Origin: Aquimarina sp040786285
GTDB lineage: Bacteria > Bacteroidota > Bacteroidia > Flavobacteriales > Flavobacteriaceae
Direction of reading: 5' to 3'
Assembly (NCBI RefSeq): GCF_040786285.1
Contig: NZ_JBFMKQ010000001.1
Coordinates: 1,736,001 to 1,800,000 of the forward strand
DNA length: 64,000 bases
Of the stretch, positions 34,079 through 43,765 are shown piece by piece; the first letter of the stretch is position 1, and the number at the start of each line of letters is the position of its first letter. The translations under genes and the position numbers were made by a program. A model generated the notes under the pieces. The model ran no database searches. It had not been told where the DNA came from and was given only the letters and a program-made list of their open reading frames with translations.

Positions 34079-34837
34079 CTATTTTAATAACTTCTTAAAT
34101 GCTTCGGCATTTCCTTGAAATATATCATAATCAACTTTCCCAATACCCTCTAATTTTTCACGATCTGTTCGTTGCCAGATAGTCCAACCTACGTTTTTCC
34201 ATGTATTTGGAACTTTAGGGGATTTTTCTTTTGTATATTCTGCTACCCATAAATTATACTTAGCAAATTCGGGATGATTTAAATATTTATTTGCAAAAGC
34301 CGGATTGGAGTATACCATAGGTTTAACTCCGAGTTTTTCTTCAACCGTTTTTAACCATAACAAAGTATTGTGTTCATACATTTCTATAGTCACAGGTGTT
34401 TTTACCCCTAATTCTTCTAAATCCAAAACTGGTGGGAGGTCTCCTAGAATTAATTCATTAACAGCTTCTACAAAATTGAGTGCTTGCTTTACAGGATCTT
34501 TACCTGTTTCATAGAAATGATATGCTCCTCGATATAGACATTCATTTTTTGCCGCGGCATGATTCGCTTTGAATTTTGGATCTTTAAAATGAGTACCTTG
34601 AGAAGCTTTAATATAGACAAAATTAACGCCATCCTCTTTGATCTCATGCCATTTTATATTGTTTTGAAAATGAGAAATGTCTATTCCTAAAATAGAAGGT
34701 TCGGTCTCAATTCTTTTTTTTTCGGTATAGCATTGATCTTGATGTTGTTCTTGTTTTTTCTCTTTAACATTATGATTTTTTTTACAAGAAATATTTAAAA
34801 ATAATGCTAGTAGTGCATAGGGTAGAATCTTTTTCAT
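34079..34837 (-). CDS. GH25 lysozyme-like lipoprotein
   Basis: A 252-residue protein with a lipoprotein signal: LLALFLNISC (lipobox, Cys at about residue 18). The body is a GH25 muramidase fold: ILGIDISHFQNNIKWHEI start, FVYIKASQGTHFKDPKF, GAYHFYETGKDP and PPVLDLEELG, which supplies the Asp-Glu catalytic pair. It should hydrolyse the glycan backbone of peptidoglycan from the outer-membrane or periplasmic side. It follows a membrane protein gene at 35 bp spacing on the same strand. Confidence 0.9.
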   Translation of the reverse strand: MKKILPYALLALFLNISCKKNHNVKEKKQEQHQDQCYTEKKRIETEPSILGIDISHFQNNIKWHEIKEDGVNFVYIKASQGTHFKDPKFKANHAAAKNECLYRGAYHFYETGKDPVKQALNFVEAVNELILGDLPPVLDLEELGVKTPVTIEMYEHNTLLWLKTVEEKLGVKPMVYSNPAFANKYLNHPEFAKYNLWVAEYTKEKSPKVPNTWKNVGWTIWQRTDREKLEGIGKVDYDIFQGNAEAFKKLLK

Positions 34838-34871
34838 TTGATATAGGTTATTGATTAAGAGTATTTTAAAG

Positions 34872-35810
34872 CTATTTAATAGTGTCTTTTAGATCGCCTC
34901 CAAGTTCTTTCAAGTTTTTTATTTCGGTTGTTTGAAGCTTGCTTAACCCAGAAAAATGAAAGAATTTTTTAAGCACAAAACCCATAAGATAGAAATATAA
35001 CAAAGGTAAAATCAAGAAAAGGACAATAAGATTACTAACCATATTGATAATGAGTTTCATCAGTTCTTTTTTACCTTCTTTTAGGACTTCTAAAGTTTCA
35101 GAAAACCCTTCTTCAACGCGTATACCAACATTTTCAACTTTATTTACCACGGCATCTTCAACTTTCTTGAATGTACTAATATCTTTTCGTCCTTTTTCTT
35201 TAGCTCTTTCTAATTGCCTTTTTTTTCGGGCTTCTTGTTTTGATAGTACCTCTTTTCTCTTTTTTTCGTATTTGTTTTTAATGGCAGATAAATGTTCATG
35301 TAGAGAAGAACCCAGATCTAATTCCATGCTATCAGATACATAATGAATTCCATTAACATATAATGAAAGCCCAGGATTGATTAACAATGCTACAATCAAA
35401 AGTTTTAGGGCGAGTTGTTTATATTTTTCTAAGAATATACCTGCAAGAAATATAAGCGGGAGTAATTTGAAGAGTAGTGATTTCCCCATCTTTACTAAGA
35501 TGGCCTGAATCGCAATTACGATATTAGAAAAGGTAAGGTAATCAATTGCTCGGGCAAATATATCGGTGAGTTCTACGGCAAGTCCTCCAACTAAAGGGAT
35601 ATTAGAATTATCAATACTGGTGGCTATACTTTTTAATTCAAGTGCAACGCCAAGACTTAACATCATATCACTATTCACACCATATAAAAAATCAATTGCA
35701 GGGTTTACTAATACATTACTAAAAGCTACAATGACTAGAATTAGAGTAAGGATAATGATCCAAATCTTATCTTTTTTGATAAGATTAACGAGTATTAGAG
35801 TACTATTCAT
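34872..35810 (-). CDS. Membrane protein with a charged coiled-coil segment, unknown function
   Basis: A 312-residue protein with hydrophobic segments near 15-35, 95-150 and 265-290, and between them (about 185-250) a strongly charged, Lys/Glu-rich region (KNKYEKKRKEVLSKQEARKK and RQLERAKEKGRKDI) likely to form a coiled coil. No known family is recognised. It is co-oriented with the GH25 gene 34 bp downstream and may share its transcript, so a cell-envelope role is possible but not shown. Confidence 0.6.
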   Translation of the reverse strand: MNSTLILVNLIKKDKIWIIILTLILVIVAFSNVLVNPAIDFLYGVNSDMMLSLGVALELKSIATSIDNSNIPLVGGLAVELTDIFARAIDYLTFSNIVIAIQAILVKMGKSLLFKLLPLIFLAGIFLEKYKQLALKLLIVALLINPGLSLYVNGIHYVSDSMELDLGSSLHEHLSAIKNKYEKKRKEVLSKQEARKKRQLERAKEKGRKDISTFKKVEDAVVNKVENVGIRVEEGFSETLEVLKEGKKELMKLIINMVSNLIVLFLILPLLYFYLMGFVLKKFFHFSGLSKLQTTEIKNLKELGGDLKDTIK

Positions 35811-35998
35811 TGTGTAGTTGGTTCTAAAGTTGGTATAGTTATTTGTGCAACTCTAAAGTAGAAAAAAATATGATAAGAAGAATGTAATTTTCATATTCTG
35901 TTTTAGAGTTCAATGTTAAAAAATAAGGTTTACTAAATTGAGCCGTATCAGAATATCTCATGAATTTTTTTATATTGCTTGTTTAATCATAACTACAT

Positions 35999-36868
35999 AT
36001 GGATAGTATATCAACAATTATTTTAGCAGCATCACTCATCATCATCATGTTAGGGATGGGATTGTCACTCGTTATTGATGATTTTAAAAGAATATTTATA
36101 TATCCGAAAGCTGTAGTCATAGGATTAACAAATCAAATACTAATCCTACCAATATTAGGATTTGCCTTGGCTTCTTTATTCCCTCTACAACCAGAAGTAG
36201 CAGTAGGAATTATGATTTTAGCCGCATGTCCGGGTGGTGCGACATCTAATTTAATATGTCATTTGGCAAAAGGAAACATTGCATTATCGGTTACTTTAAC
36301 CGCGATAAGTAGTTTTGTTTCTATTTTAACGATACCTTTTATTGTAAATTTTGCACTGACACATTTTTTAGATGAAGGGCAGATAATTAAGTTGGATATT
36401 ATTAATACGATAGTTCAGATTTTGATAATTACGGTTATACCGGTGTGTATTGGTATGACCATTAGAAGGTATAAAGAAAAGTTTGCTTTAAAAATGGAAA
36501 AACCTGTTCGGGTTGCTTCTGGTATTGTGATGGTCATGGTAATAATAGGAATTACTTTAAAAGAAAAAGACAATTTTGTCTCTTATTTTCAACAAGCGGG
36601 AATAGTTGCTTTATGTTTAAATGGTATTACGATGCTTGTAGGGTATTACTCTGCTAGGATTTTTAAAATAAGGAATGAAAGTGCTATTTCAATTGCAATA
36701 GAATCTGGAATTCAAAACGGTACCTTGGCGATAACCATAGCCGTTGTTTTGATAGGGAATACTTCGTTTGCTATAGCTCCAGCGGTATATAGCTTTTTAA
36801 TGTTTTTTACTGGTGGTATTGCTATTTATTTCGGAATTAAGAAAAGTAGGGCTTTACATAAAAGCTAA
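35999..36868 (+). CDS. BASS-family Na+-dependent transporter
   Basis: A 289-residue inner-membrane protein with about nine hydrophobic segments in the bile acid:sodium symporter fold. Signatures are GLTNQILILPILGFALASLF, ILAACPGGATSNLICHLAKG (Na+/substrate crossover) and IAIESGIQNGTLAITIAVV. Bacterial members carry organic anions; the substrate here is unknown. It stands alone, and its transcript ends at the hairpin at 36876-36908. Confidence 0.85.
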   Translation: MDSISTIILAASLIIIMLGMGLSLVIDDFKRIFIYPKAVVIGLTNQILILPILGFALASLFPLQPEVAVGIMILAACPGGATSNLICHLAKGNIALSVTLTAISSFVSILTIPFIVNFALTHFLDEGQIIKLDIINTIVQILIITVIPVCIGMTIRRYKEKFALKMEKPVRVASGIVMVMVIIGITLKEKDNFVSYFQQAGIVALCLNGITMLVGYYSARIFKIRNESAISIAIESGIQNGTLAITIAVVLIGNTSFAIAPAVYSFLMFFTGGIAIYFGIKKSRALHKS

Positions 36869-36875
36869 GTTCAAA

Positions 36876-36908
36876 ATAAACCGATAGCCATAAAATCTAT
36901 CGGTTTAT
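36876..36908. terminator. Bidirectional terminator
   Basis: ATAAACCGATAG / CTATCGGTTTAT form a perfect 12-bp stem with a 9-nt loop between the convergent BASS and FG-GAP genes. Confidence 0.75.
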
Positions 36909-36930
36909 GTATGACTTGCTGATAATATGC

Positions 36931-38784
36931 CTATCTGTTGACTACAAAAGATTTAACGGCTTTATGTTTACCAGTAGTGATTTTATAAAAATATACACCT
37001 GGTTTAAGTTGTAGAGCAGTAGCATCAATTTCTATCTCGTGTTCACCTATGGTAACCGATAAATTTGAAATCGTTTCAATTGTTTTTCCTGATTGATCAT
37101 AAATCAAGATTTTTACATTACTTATTTCAGATAAAGTGTATTTGATTGTTGTAGTTGTAGAGAAAGGATTAGGATAGTTGCCAATACTAAGTATTGAATT
37201 TCCAGAAGCATTATCATTATTACATTTAGGAGTTCGGCTGCTGGCAATTGTTATTTTATTATTTACTTTCCAGGCCATTCCGACATTAAAAGTAGCAGTA
37301 AACACTTCATTAATAGTGCCTTGTAAAAAGATAACGGGTTGATCATTTTTAGAGTCGACAAGGTTAGGAATCAATTTATTTCTAGTGCCTTCGGGGATGT
37401 ATACTGCTGTGTCATTAAGGTTAGAGTACCCAAAGGTCGCTGTCAAGGTTCCATCTTCATTTTCAACAAGACAAGATGTAAAAGGTATGATTCTTTCGAA
37501 TTGAGTAGGTGGTATGATATCACGAATGTACAATTGTTCTTGACCATCATTGGCATTTGATACGAATATATCTTCGAGACGATCGCCATTAATGTCTGCT
37601 ATTTCAATATCAAAACTAATACCTTCATTTTCGGGTAAAAACTCTGAAGAGGCATCTGTAAAAATGCCTGCGCCATTATTAAGATAGACAACATTTGGAG
37701 CAGGGGCTAATGGATGTCCTCCATTGGCTGGTCCCATTGGATTAGGAACTGAATTGGCAAAAATAATATCAGGTTGCCTATCAAAATTAAAATCAAAAAG
37801 TTTTACATCACTACTGGTATCGTTCTTTAATGGCAGTGCATTTGTGGTATTTTCAGTAAAGAAACCTTTAGCATCGTTAATAAAAACCTGATTTTGTTCT
37901 AAGTTACTATTGGCAATGATAAGGTCAAGATCAAAATCTCCATCGATATCTGATAAAACTACCGACCGACTTGCCGTAATTTCTTGTGTAATTCGGGTTT
38001 CGGTTTCATTGATAAAAAAACCATTACCATCATTAATCAAAACCTGATTTTGTCCTACATTGGCTACGATTAAATCGTTGTTTCCATCCCCATCAATATC
38101 ACCAAAGGCAAAGCTTGCACTTTGATTTTTTACATTGGGTAAGCGAAGAAGAGATTCATCGGTAAAAGTTCCGTCTGTACTTTGCATGTAAAGAAAGTTT
38201 TGTGACCCTCCTGGTCCAATGTCTGGTATGGGAGGAATTTCATTGGTGACAAAAATATCTAGTCTACCGTCATTATCAATATCTTCAAAACTAATTTCTG
38301 TAGAAATATCATCAAGAATATTAGTTGGAGGTGTTGGAAGCAAAGTGTTACTTGCATCGGTGAAAATTCCATCTCCATCATTGAGTAGCAATTGTGTTGG
38401 TCCCAGATTGGCAACCACGATATCCATATCACCATCGTTATCAAAATCTGCAAAATCTGCACTCGTACTGTTCAATGGAAAAGGAGAAAAAGGCAAATTA
38501 CTCTGCGAAGCATCTACAAAGTTACCGTAGCCGTCATTTAATAAAAGGCGATTGGCACGACCGGCAATACTAGCCGTTCCTTCTGCAAGAAAAATATCCA
38601 GATCACCATCTCCGTCGACATCGACAAGATCAGAATCTACTGTATCGGTACCATTAGGAGGCACTTGTGGAATTTGATTAGAAACATCTACGAAAACAGT
38701 TTGACTTAGCATTGTGGTACTAGCTAATAAAGTCAAACATGCTACAAACAGCATTTTTAGAGAATCATTTTTATAATATTTCAT
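36931..38784 (-). CDS. Secreted FG-GAP/VCBS repeat protein with T9SS sorting domain
   Basis: A 617-residue exported protein: signal peptide (LFVACLTLLASTTMLSQ), then six or so FG-GAP/VCBS-like repeats seen as DVDGDGDLDIFLAE, DFDNDGDMDIVVANLG, DIDNDGRLDIFVTNE, DIDGDGNNDLIVANVG and DINGDRLEDIFVSN, which form calcium-binding beta-propeller blades. The end (about 535-617) is a T9SS type A domain: NYPNPFSTTTTIKYTLSE, VKILIYDQSG, LKPGVYFYKITTG. Expected at the cell surface or outside; ligand unknown. Confidence 0.9.
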   Translation of the reverse strand: MKYYKNDSLKMLFVACLTLLASTTMLSQTVFVDVSNQIPQVPPNGTDTVDSDLVDVDGDGDLDIFLAEGTASIAGRANRLLLNDGYGNFVDASQSNLPFSPFPLNSTSADFADFDNDGDMDIVVANLGPTQLLLNDGDGIFTDASNTLLPTPPTNILDDISTEISFEDIDNDGRLDIFVTNEIPPIPDIGPGGSQNFLYMQSTDGTFTDESLLRLPNVKNQSASFAFGDIDGDGNNDLIVANVGQNQVLINDGNGFFINETETRITQEITASRSVVLSDIDGDFDLDLIIANSNLEQNQVFINDAKGFFTENTTNALPLKNDTSSDVKLFDFNFDRQPDIIFANSVPNPMGPANGGHPLAPAPNVVYLNNGAGIFTDASSEFLPENEGISFDIEIADINGDRLEDIFVSNANDGQEQLYIRDIIPPTQFERIIPFTSCLVENEDGTLTATFGYSNLNDTAVYIPEGTRNKLIPNLVDSKNDQPVIFLQGTINEVFTATFNVGMAWKVNNKITIASSRTPKCNNDNASGNSILSIGNYPNPFSTTTTIKYTLSEISNVKILIYDQSGKTIETISNLSVTIGEHEIEIDATALQLKPGVYFYKITTGKHKAVKSFVVNR

Positions 38785-38912
38785 GGTTAAGGTTTTAAGT
38801 TCTTACTAAGGTACTTGAAAAGAGAATTTAATTCTTAACCCTGAAATCTACTTTAATATGATTTTAACATAAATATCTGTATATCATGATATTATGTTGA
38901 TTTTTTTGATGT

Positions 38913-39650
38913 TTAAAAGTATCCTAATATTTCTTTTACCGTTTCTTTGTAATTTCTGCCAACGGGTATTTTTATACCTTTAATCTCAATTTCACTCGGA
39001 GAAAAAGCATCGACGAAATCTATAGCAACTATAAATGACCTATGAACGCGTAAAAATTTCTTAGTAGGCAGTATATCTTCGATAGAAGAGATGCTTTTTA
39101 GAGCTGTAACTTCTCTATCTATAGTTTTGATTTTTATATAATTCCGAAGACTTTCGATATATTGAATATCTTTCAGAAATATCTTTAACATCTTTTTTTC
39201 AACTTTCAGATAGATAAAAGCGTCTTGATAACCTGTTTCTTGATCATTTTTTGGTGGTAACGTATCTATTGGGTTTAGCTCTTTAAATACCTTATGTACT
39301 GATTTCATGAATCTTGAAAACGCTATCGGTTTTAATAGATAGTCGATAGCTTCGAGATTAAAAGCGTCTACAGCATAATCGCTATAGGCAGTTGTAAAAA
39401 TAACCTTGGGAGTTGGGTTTAATTCCTTTAAAAAATCAATCCCAGTGATTTCTGGCATTTGGATATCTAAAAATAGTAGATCGATATTTTGTTTGGCAAT
39501 AAGATTGAAGGCCTCTACAGCATCACCACAACTTGCTATTAGTTCGAGGTTATCTATTCGAGAAATATAATTCTCTATAATATCTCTGGCCAAAGGCTCA
39601 TCATCGACTATAATACAAGTTATTTTATCTCTTGGTGTCATTTGTTTCAA
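38913..39650 (-). CDS. LytTR-family response regulator
   Basis: A 245-residue regulator: REC domain with acidic pocket CIIVDDEPLARDI and phospho-acceptor Asp in LLFLDIQMPEITG, then TTAYSDYAVDAF and a LytTR DNA-binding domain (YIESLRNYIKIKT; RVHRSFIVAIDFVDAF; IPVGRNYKETV). It overlaps the sensor kinase gene by 26 bp, so the pair is one unit. Targets are not identified; nearby candidates are the GH13 gene upstream and the FG-GAP gene downstream. Confidence 0.93.
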   Translation of the reverse strand: MKQMTPRDKITCIIVDDEPLARDIIENYISRIDNLELIASCGDAVEAFNLIAKQNIDLLFLDIQMPEITGIDFLKELNPTPKVIFTTAYSDYAVDAFNLEAIDYLLKPIAFSRFMKSVHKVFKELNPIDTLPPKNDQETGYQDAFIYLKVEKKMLKIFLKDIQYIESLRNYIKIKTIDREVTALKSISSIEDILPTKKFLRVHRSFIVAIDFVDAFSPSEIEIKGIKIPVGRNYKETVKEILGYF

Positions 39651-40734
39651 GATTTAATTTTAGAATAACTTCATAGGATAGCTCATTATCTTGTGTATGT
39701 AATGAGTAATTATCAGGATACAATAAATCAAGTCGTTTTTTTACGTTAATAAATCCAATTCCTCCTTCAAAACTTGGTTTTTGATTGGGTAATTTAGCGT
39801 TTTCAACCTGCATTCTTAGTATTTTGTTCTTTGTTATGATACTAATTACTATCCAGGATTCTTTATTTGAAGTAATGCCGTGTTTAAAAGCATTTTCAAC
39901 AAAAGGAATTAATAAAAAAGGGGATATCGCATACGCTGCATCTGTTTCTGTATTAAAACTAATATCAACATGATCTTCAAACCGCAATTTTTCGAGACCT
40001 ACATAGTTTTTAAGATATTCGATTTCTTTAGATAAAGGCACTTTAGGAACATTAGCCTCATACAACATATAGCGCATCAATCCAGATAAAGTAAGAACAG
40101 CAGTCTCTGCGCTATCAGATTTTTTGATGATTAATGAATATAGATTATTCAAAGTATTGAAAAGAAAATGCGGATGTACCTGATTACGAAGTTGGTTTAA
40201 TTCTGCTTCCAGTTTCTCTTTTTCAAGAGTCAATGTTTTTTGTTGCGCATTATAAAAAAACTTAAAAAAGTTTATCCCTAGGGGAATTACGGCCGCAATA
40301 TTTACATCTAGAATTGTATTCATCAATTCGGTAATTGTAAAATATCCCGAACTATGCCAATCGGGGAAATATGCAGGCTCTACATAAAAGAAAATAATTG
40401 GACGTTGTATACAGATACTTACCGTTAATAAAAGTAATAGATATGAAACCGTGAACGTGAAAAATTTCCTTTTACTAAAGAATTTAGGGATCAATACATA
40501 CAAAGAGATATAAACAAGTATCATTCTGGCAGGTAACCCGAAGGATTGTATAGTAAAGGATCTTACATAATCATTGTCATAGGTTCCCCAGGTAATTCCG
40601 AAAAAAACAATAAGACCAATCCAATAAAGAATATGTCTTGTTATTCGTTTCGAAACTATTTTTTTTATGTAAAAATGCGTCATTACTATGTATAAACAGA
40701 ATAGAGCAGCTAAAATCTGAAAAATTCTGGTCAA
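39625..40734 (-). CDS. LytS/YehU-type sensor histidine kinase
   Basis: A 369-residue inner-membrane kinase: four or more hydrophobic segments in residues 1-160, a short coiled linker (LEKEKLEAELNQLRNQ), then the His_kinase domain with phospho-His in VHPHFLFNTLNNLYSLI and an ATPase domain with FVENAFKHGI (N box) and GGIGFINVKKRLDLLY. No extracellular sensor domain is evident. It is transcribed with the LytTR regulator. Confidence 0.92.
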   Translation of the reverse strand: MTRIFQILAALFCLYIVMTHFYIKKIVSKRITRHILYWIGLIVFFGITWGTYDNDYVRSFTIQSFGLPARMILVYISLYVLIPKFFSKRKFFTFTVSYLLLLLTVSICIQRPIIFFYVEPAYFPDWHSSGYFTITELMNTILDVNIAAVIPLGINFFKFFYNAQQKTLTLEKEKLEAELNQLRNQVHPHFLFNTLNNLYSLIIKKSDSAETAVLTLSGLMRYMLYEANVPKVPLSKEIEYLKNYVGLEKLRFEDHVDISFNTETDAAYAISPFLLIPFVENAFKHGITSNKESWIVISIITKNKILRMQVENAKLPNQKPSFEGGIGFINVKKRLDLLYPDNYSLHTQDNELSYEVILKLNLETNDTKR

Positions 40735-40930
40735 ATAACAAAATTAAGGACGAATAACCAGTAATCTATCACGGATTACAGAAGTTATTAATAAATGGTA
40801 ATCTTATCGAAATACAATCAAAAAGAGTGGGTAAAAGAGTTGTTTGTCCTTGTAAGTAGTAGTATGTATAATCGATTTGTGATTTGCGATTGTCTAAAGT
40901 AACTAGTGCCTCGAACAAATACTTTTTACA

Positions 40931-42778
40931 ATGCAATTTTCTTATAAAAAACTACTTCTGATTATAGTATCCATAGCTTGGACGTTTCAGATGAATTCAC
41001 AAAATGCTAAAACCATACAACATATTGAACCGCCATTTTGGTGGGTAGGAATGGAAAACACTAATCTACAGGTATTGATTCATAGCGATGACATCCATAA
41101 TGCCAAAGTAGTAATTGATCATCCTGGGGTAACCATACAAAGTGTAAACAAGGTCGAAAACCCGAATTACTTGTTCTTAAATCTTGAAATTTCTGAAGCT
41201 ACTAAACCCGGAATGGTTACTATAAATTTTAAAGATGACAATAAACATTTTAGCTATAAATATGAGCTGAAGTCAAGATCGAAACGAGTACATGAAGGGC
41301 AAGCAATTAATGGGTCTGATGTTATCTATTTGATTACACCAGATCGATTTGCTAATGGAGATTCATCGAATGATTCTACCGAAGATACCCTTGAAAAAAT
41401 AAATCGGAAAGATGAAAATGGTAGACATGGGGGAGACTTAAAAGGTGTTCTAGATCATTTTGATTATATAGAGGAGTTAGGAGTAACAACGTTATGGTTA
41501 AATCCGTTTTTAGAAAATGATCAACCGGCATATTCTTATCATGGGTATGGGATCTCTGATTTTTACAAAACCGATTCCCGTTTTGGAACTAATAATGATT
41601 TTAAGACTTTGGTAGATAAGAGTCATAAAAACGGAATGAAGGTAATCATGGATCAAGTATTTAATCATTGTGGATCGGGTCACTGGTGGATGAATGATTT
41701 ACCATCTAAGGATTGGCTAAACCAATGGGAAAAGTTTACGTATAGCAATTTTTCGACGATTATAGCCTCGGATCCACATGCATCCAAAAGTGATTTTGAC
41801 CTATTGACTAAAGGTTGGTTTGACACTAACCTTCCGGATTTAAACCTGGAGAATAAATATCTCGAAACCTATATGATCCAAAATTCAATTTGGTGGGTTG
41901 AATATGCTAATTTAGATGGTATACGAATGGATACCTATCCTTATCCAGATCAAGGGGCTATGGCAAGATGGATGCAGGCATTAACCAAAGAATATCCCGA
42001 TTTTTATATGGTGGCCGAGACTTGGGCAAGTAAAACCTCGTATTTGTCATATTGGAATAATGAAAATACCAATCGAAATGGGTATACCTCATATGTAAAT
42101 AGTATAAGTGATTATCCTCTGTATTATGCCATGATTAATGCCTTTGGGAAAGATGGAAATATTACTACATTATATGAAACCTTGGCCGAGGATTTTGTAT
42201 ATGGAAACCCATATAATAATAAAGTTTTTAACGGCAATCATGATCAAGGTCGTACTTTGGGGTTGTTGAACGGAAATGTCGATAAACTAAAATTAAGTAT
42301 GGCATTCACATTAACCGTTAGAGGGATTCCGCAACTCTACTATGGAGATGAAATCTTAATGAAGAAAGACAAACCTGATGGGCAATTACGAGAAGATTTT
42401 CCTGGTGGATGGCAAGGAGATACTCGAAATGCTTTTACCAAAGAGGGGAGAACGGCTAAAGAAAATGAAGTATTTAGCTACATCAAAACCATACTGAATT
42501 GGAGAAAGAACGCAACTTCAATACATCAAGGGAAACTTACCCATTATCAACCATTAGATAACATATATGTTTATTTTAGATCTACCGAAACAGAAAGTAC
42601 CATGGTGATTATTAATAATAGTAATAAGGATATACAAGAATTTAGCTTAGAACGTTTCAATGAGTCTTTGAATGGATATTCTACAGGGATAGATATTATA
42701 ACCAGAAATAAGGTGAATAAGCTGGATAAAATAAGCGTAGCAAAAAATACTGCCCTAATTATAGAGTTATCCAAATAA
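40931..42778 (+). CDS. Periplasmic GH13 alpha-amylase-family enzyme (neopullulanase/SusA-like)
   Basis: A 615-residue protein with a signal peptide (LLLIIVSIAWTFQMNSQ). An N-terminal beta domain of cyclomaltodextrinase type (PPFWWVGMENTNLQVLIH) precedes the barrel: VIMDQVFNHCGSGH, nucleophile Asp in LDGIRMDTYPY, acid/base Glu in MVAETWA and NGNHDQGR for the transition-state Asp. It should cut alpha-1,4 glucans or maltodextrins in the periplasm. The PfkB gene follows 11 bp later and may be co-transcribed. No SusC/SusD pair is adjacent. Confidence 0.88.
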   Translation: MQFSYKKLLLIIVSIAWTFQMNSQNAKTIQHIEPPFWWVGMENTNLQVLIHSDDIHNAKVVIDHPGVTIQSVNKVENPNYLFLNLEISEATKPGMVTINFKDDNKHFSYKYELKSRSKRVHEGQAINGSDVIYLITPDRFANGDSSNDSTEDTLEKINRKDENGRHGGDLKGVLDHFDYIEELGVTTLWLNPFLENDQPAYSYHGYGISDFYKTDSRFGTNNDFKTLVDKSHKNGMKVIMDQVFNHCGSGHWWMNDLPSKDWLNQWEKFTYSNFSTIIASDPHASKSDFDLLTKGWFDTNLPDLNLENKYLETYMIQNSIWWVEYANLDGIRMDTYPYPDQGAMARWMQALTKEYPDFYMVAETWASKTSYLSYWNNENTNRNGYTSYVNSISDYPLYYAMINAFGKDGNITTLYETLAEDFVYGNPYNNKVFNGNHDQGRTLGLLNGNVDKLKLSMAFTLTVRGIPQLYYGDEILMKKDKPDGQLREDFPGGWQGDTRNAFTKEGRTAKENEVFSYIKTILNWRKNATSIHQGKLTHYQPLDNIYVYFRSTETESTMVIINNSNKDIQEFSLERFNESLNGYSTGIDIITRNKVNKLDKISVAKNTALIIELSK

Positions 42779-42789
42779 TACTTTAGAAT

Positions 42790-43674
42790 ATGAAAAAAAT
42801 ATTCAATATTGGTGGAGTATCCTATAATTCGGTTATTCATCTAGATGAATTTCCAGAACCTATACCAACAACGATACATCATTGTGAGTTTAAGGAGACT
42901 GTGGGTAATACAGGAGCGGGTAAGGCAGTAACACTTTCAAAACTTGGATTTGATGTTACTTTTCACTCTATGATAGGAAAAGATATTTATGGAGAAAAGA
43001 TCAAAACATATTTAGACCACCCAAATCTAAATTTTATGTATGATCTTGATCCAAAAGGTACCGAAAGGCATTTGAATTTGATGAACAAGAAAGGAGAGCG
43101 CATTTCTATTTTTATGAATCCCATGTCAGACAATCCAGAAATCGAGTATTCTATGTTCGATGAGCATATACAATCTTCAGATTTTGTAATTGTCAATATT
43201 TCCAATTATTGCCGAAATGTACTTCCATCATGTAAAACCAATGAAGTAGAAATATGGACAGATTTACATGATTATGATGGGGAAAGTAGCTATCATCAAG
43301 ATTTTATTGATTCATCTGATTATATTTTTCTAAGTTCTGATAATTTGAAGAACTATAAACCATTCATGCAGCAGATGATTGACCAGGGAAAGAAGTTAGT
43401 GGTTTGTACACATGGAAAACAAGGAGCGAGTGCTTTGACCAAAGAAGGTTGGATAGAAATTTCAGCAATTAGAGATTATAAAATAAAAGATACCAATGGG
43501 GCAGGTGATGCTTTTTTCTCTGGATTTCTTTATGGTTTTTCAAAAGAATATTCAATAGAGAAATGTATGCAATTTGGAACTCTTGCTGGTGGTTTGTGTA
43601 TTCAATCAGAACATATAGCGAGTGAATCTTTATCTGAAGAACTTTTAGAGAATGAATACCTGAAATATTATTAA
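42790..43674 (+). CDS. PfkB-family carbohydrate kinase
   Basis: A 294-residue ribokinase-fold kinase: N-terminal KKIFNIGGVSYNSVIHLDEF with NTGAGKAVTLSKLG (substrate loop) and the PfkB signature DTNGAGDAFFSGFLYGF with catalytic Asp and anion hole. The sugar substrate (fructose, ribose, glucose or a related polyol) cannot be decided. It lies 11 bp after the GH13 gene, hinting at a role in handling the released sugar. Confidence 0.85.
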   Translation: MKKIFNIGGVSYNSVIHLDEFPEPIPTTIHHCEFKETVGNTGAGKAVTLSKLGFDVTFHSMIGKDIYGEKIKTYLDHPNLNFMYDLDPKGTERHLNLMNKKGERISIFMNPMSDNPEIEYSMFDEHIQSSDFVIVNISNYCRNVLPSCKTNEVEIWTDLHDYDGESSYHQDFIDSSDYIFLSSDNLKNYKPFMQQMIDQGKKLVVCTHGKQGASALTKEGWIEISAIRDYKIKDTNGAGDAFFSGFLYGFSKEYSIEKCMQFGTLAGGLCIQSEHIASESLSEELLENEYLKYY

Positions 43675-43698
43675 AAATAAATTCGTCATTTTTTTGCG

Positions 43699-43730
43699 TA
43701 AGCTGTCTAAAAGTAATTTTAGACAGCTTA
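43699..43730. terminator. Bidirectional terminator
   Basis: TAAGCTGTCTAAAA, loop gtaa, TTTTAGACAGCTTA: a perfect 14-bp stem between the PfkB gene and the convergent membrane protein gene. Confidence 0.85.
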
Positions 43731-43765
43731 TTTGGTATTATTCTTCACTCGTGCGAGTTAATGGT

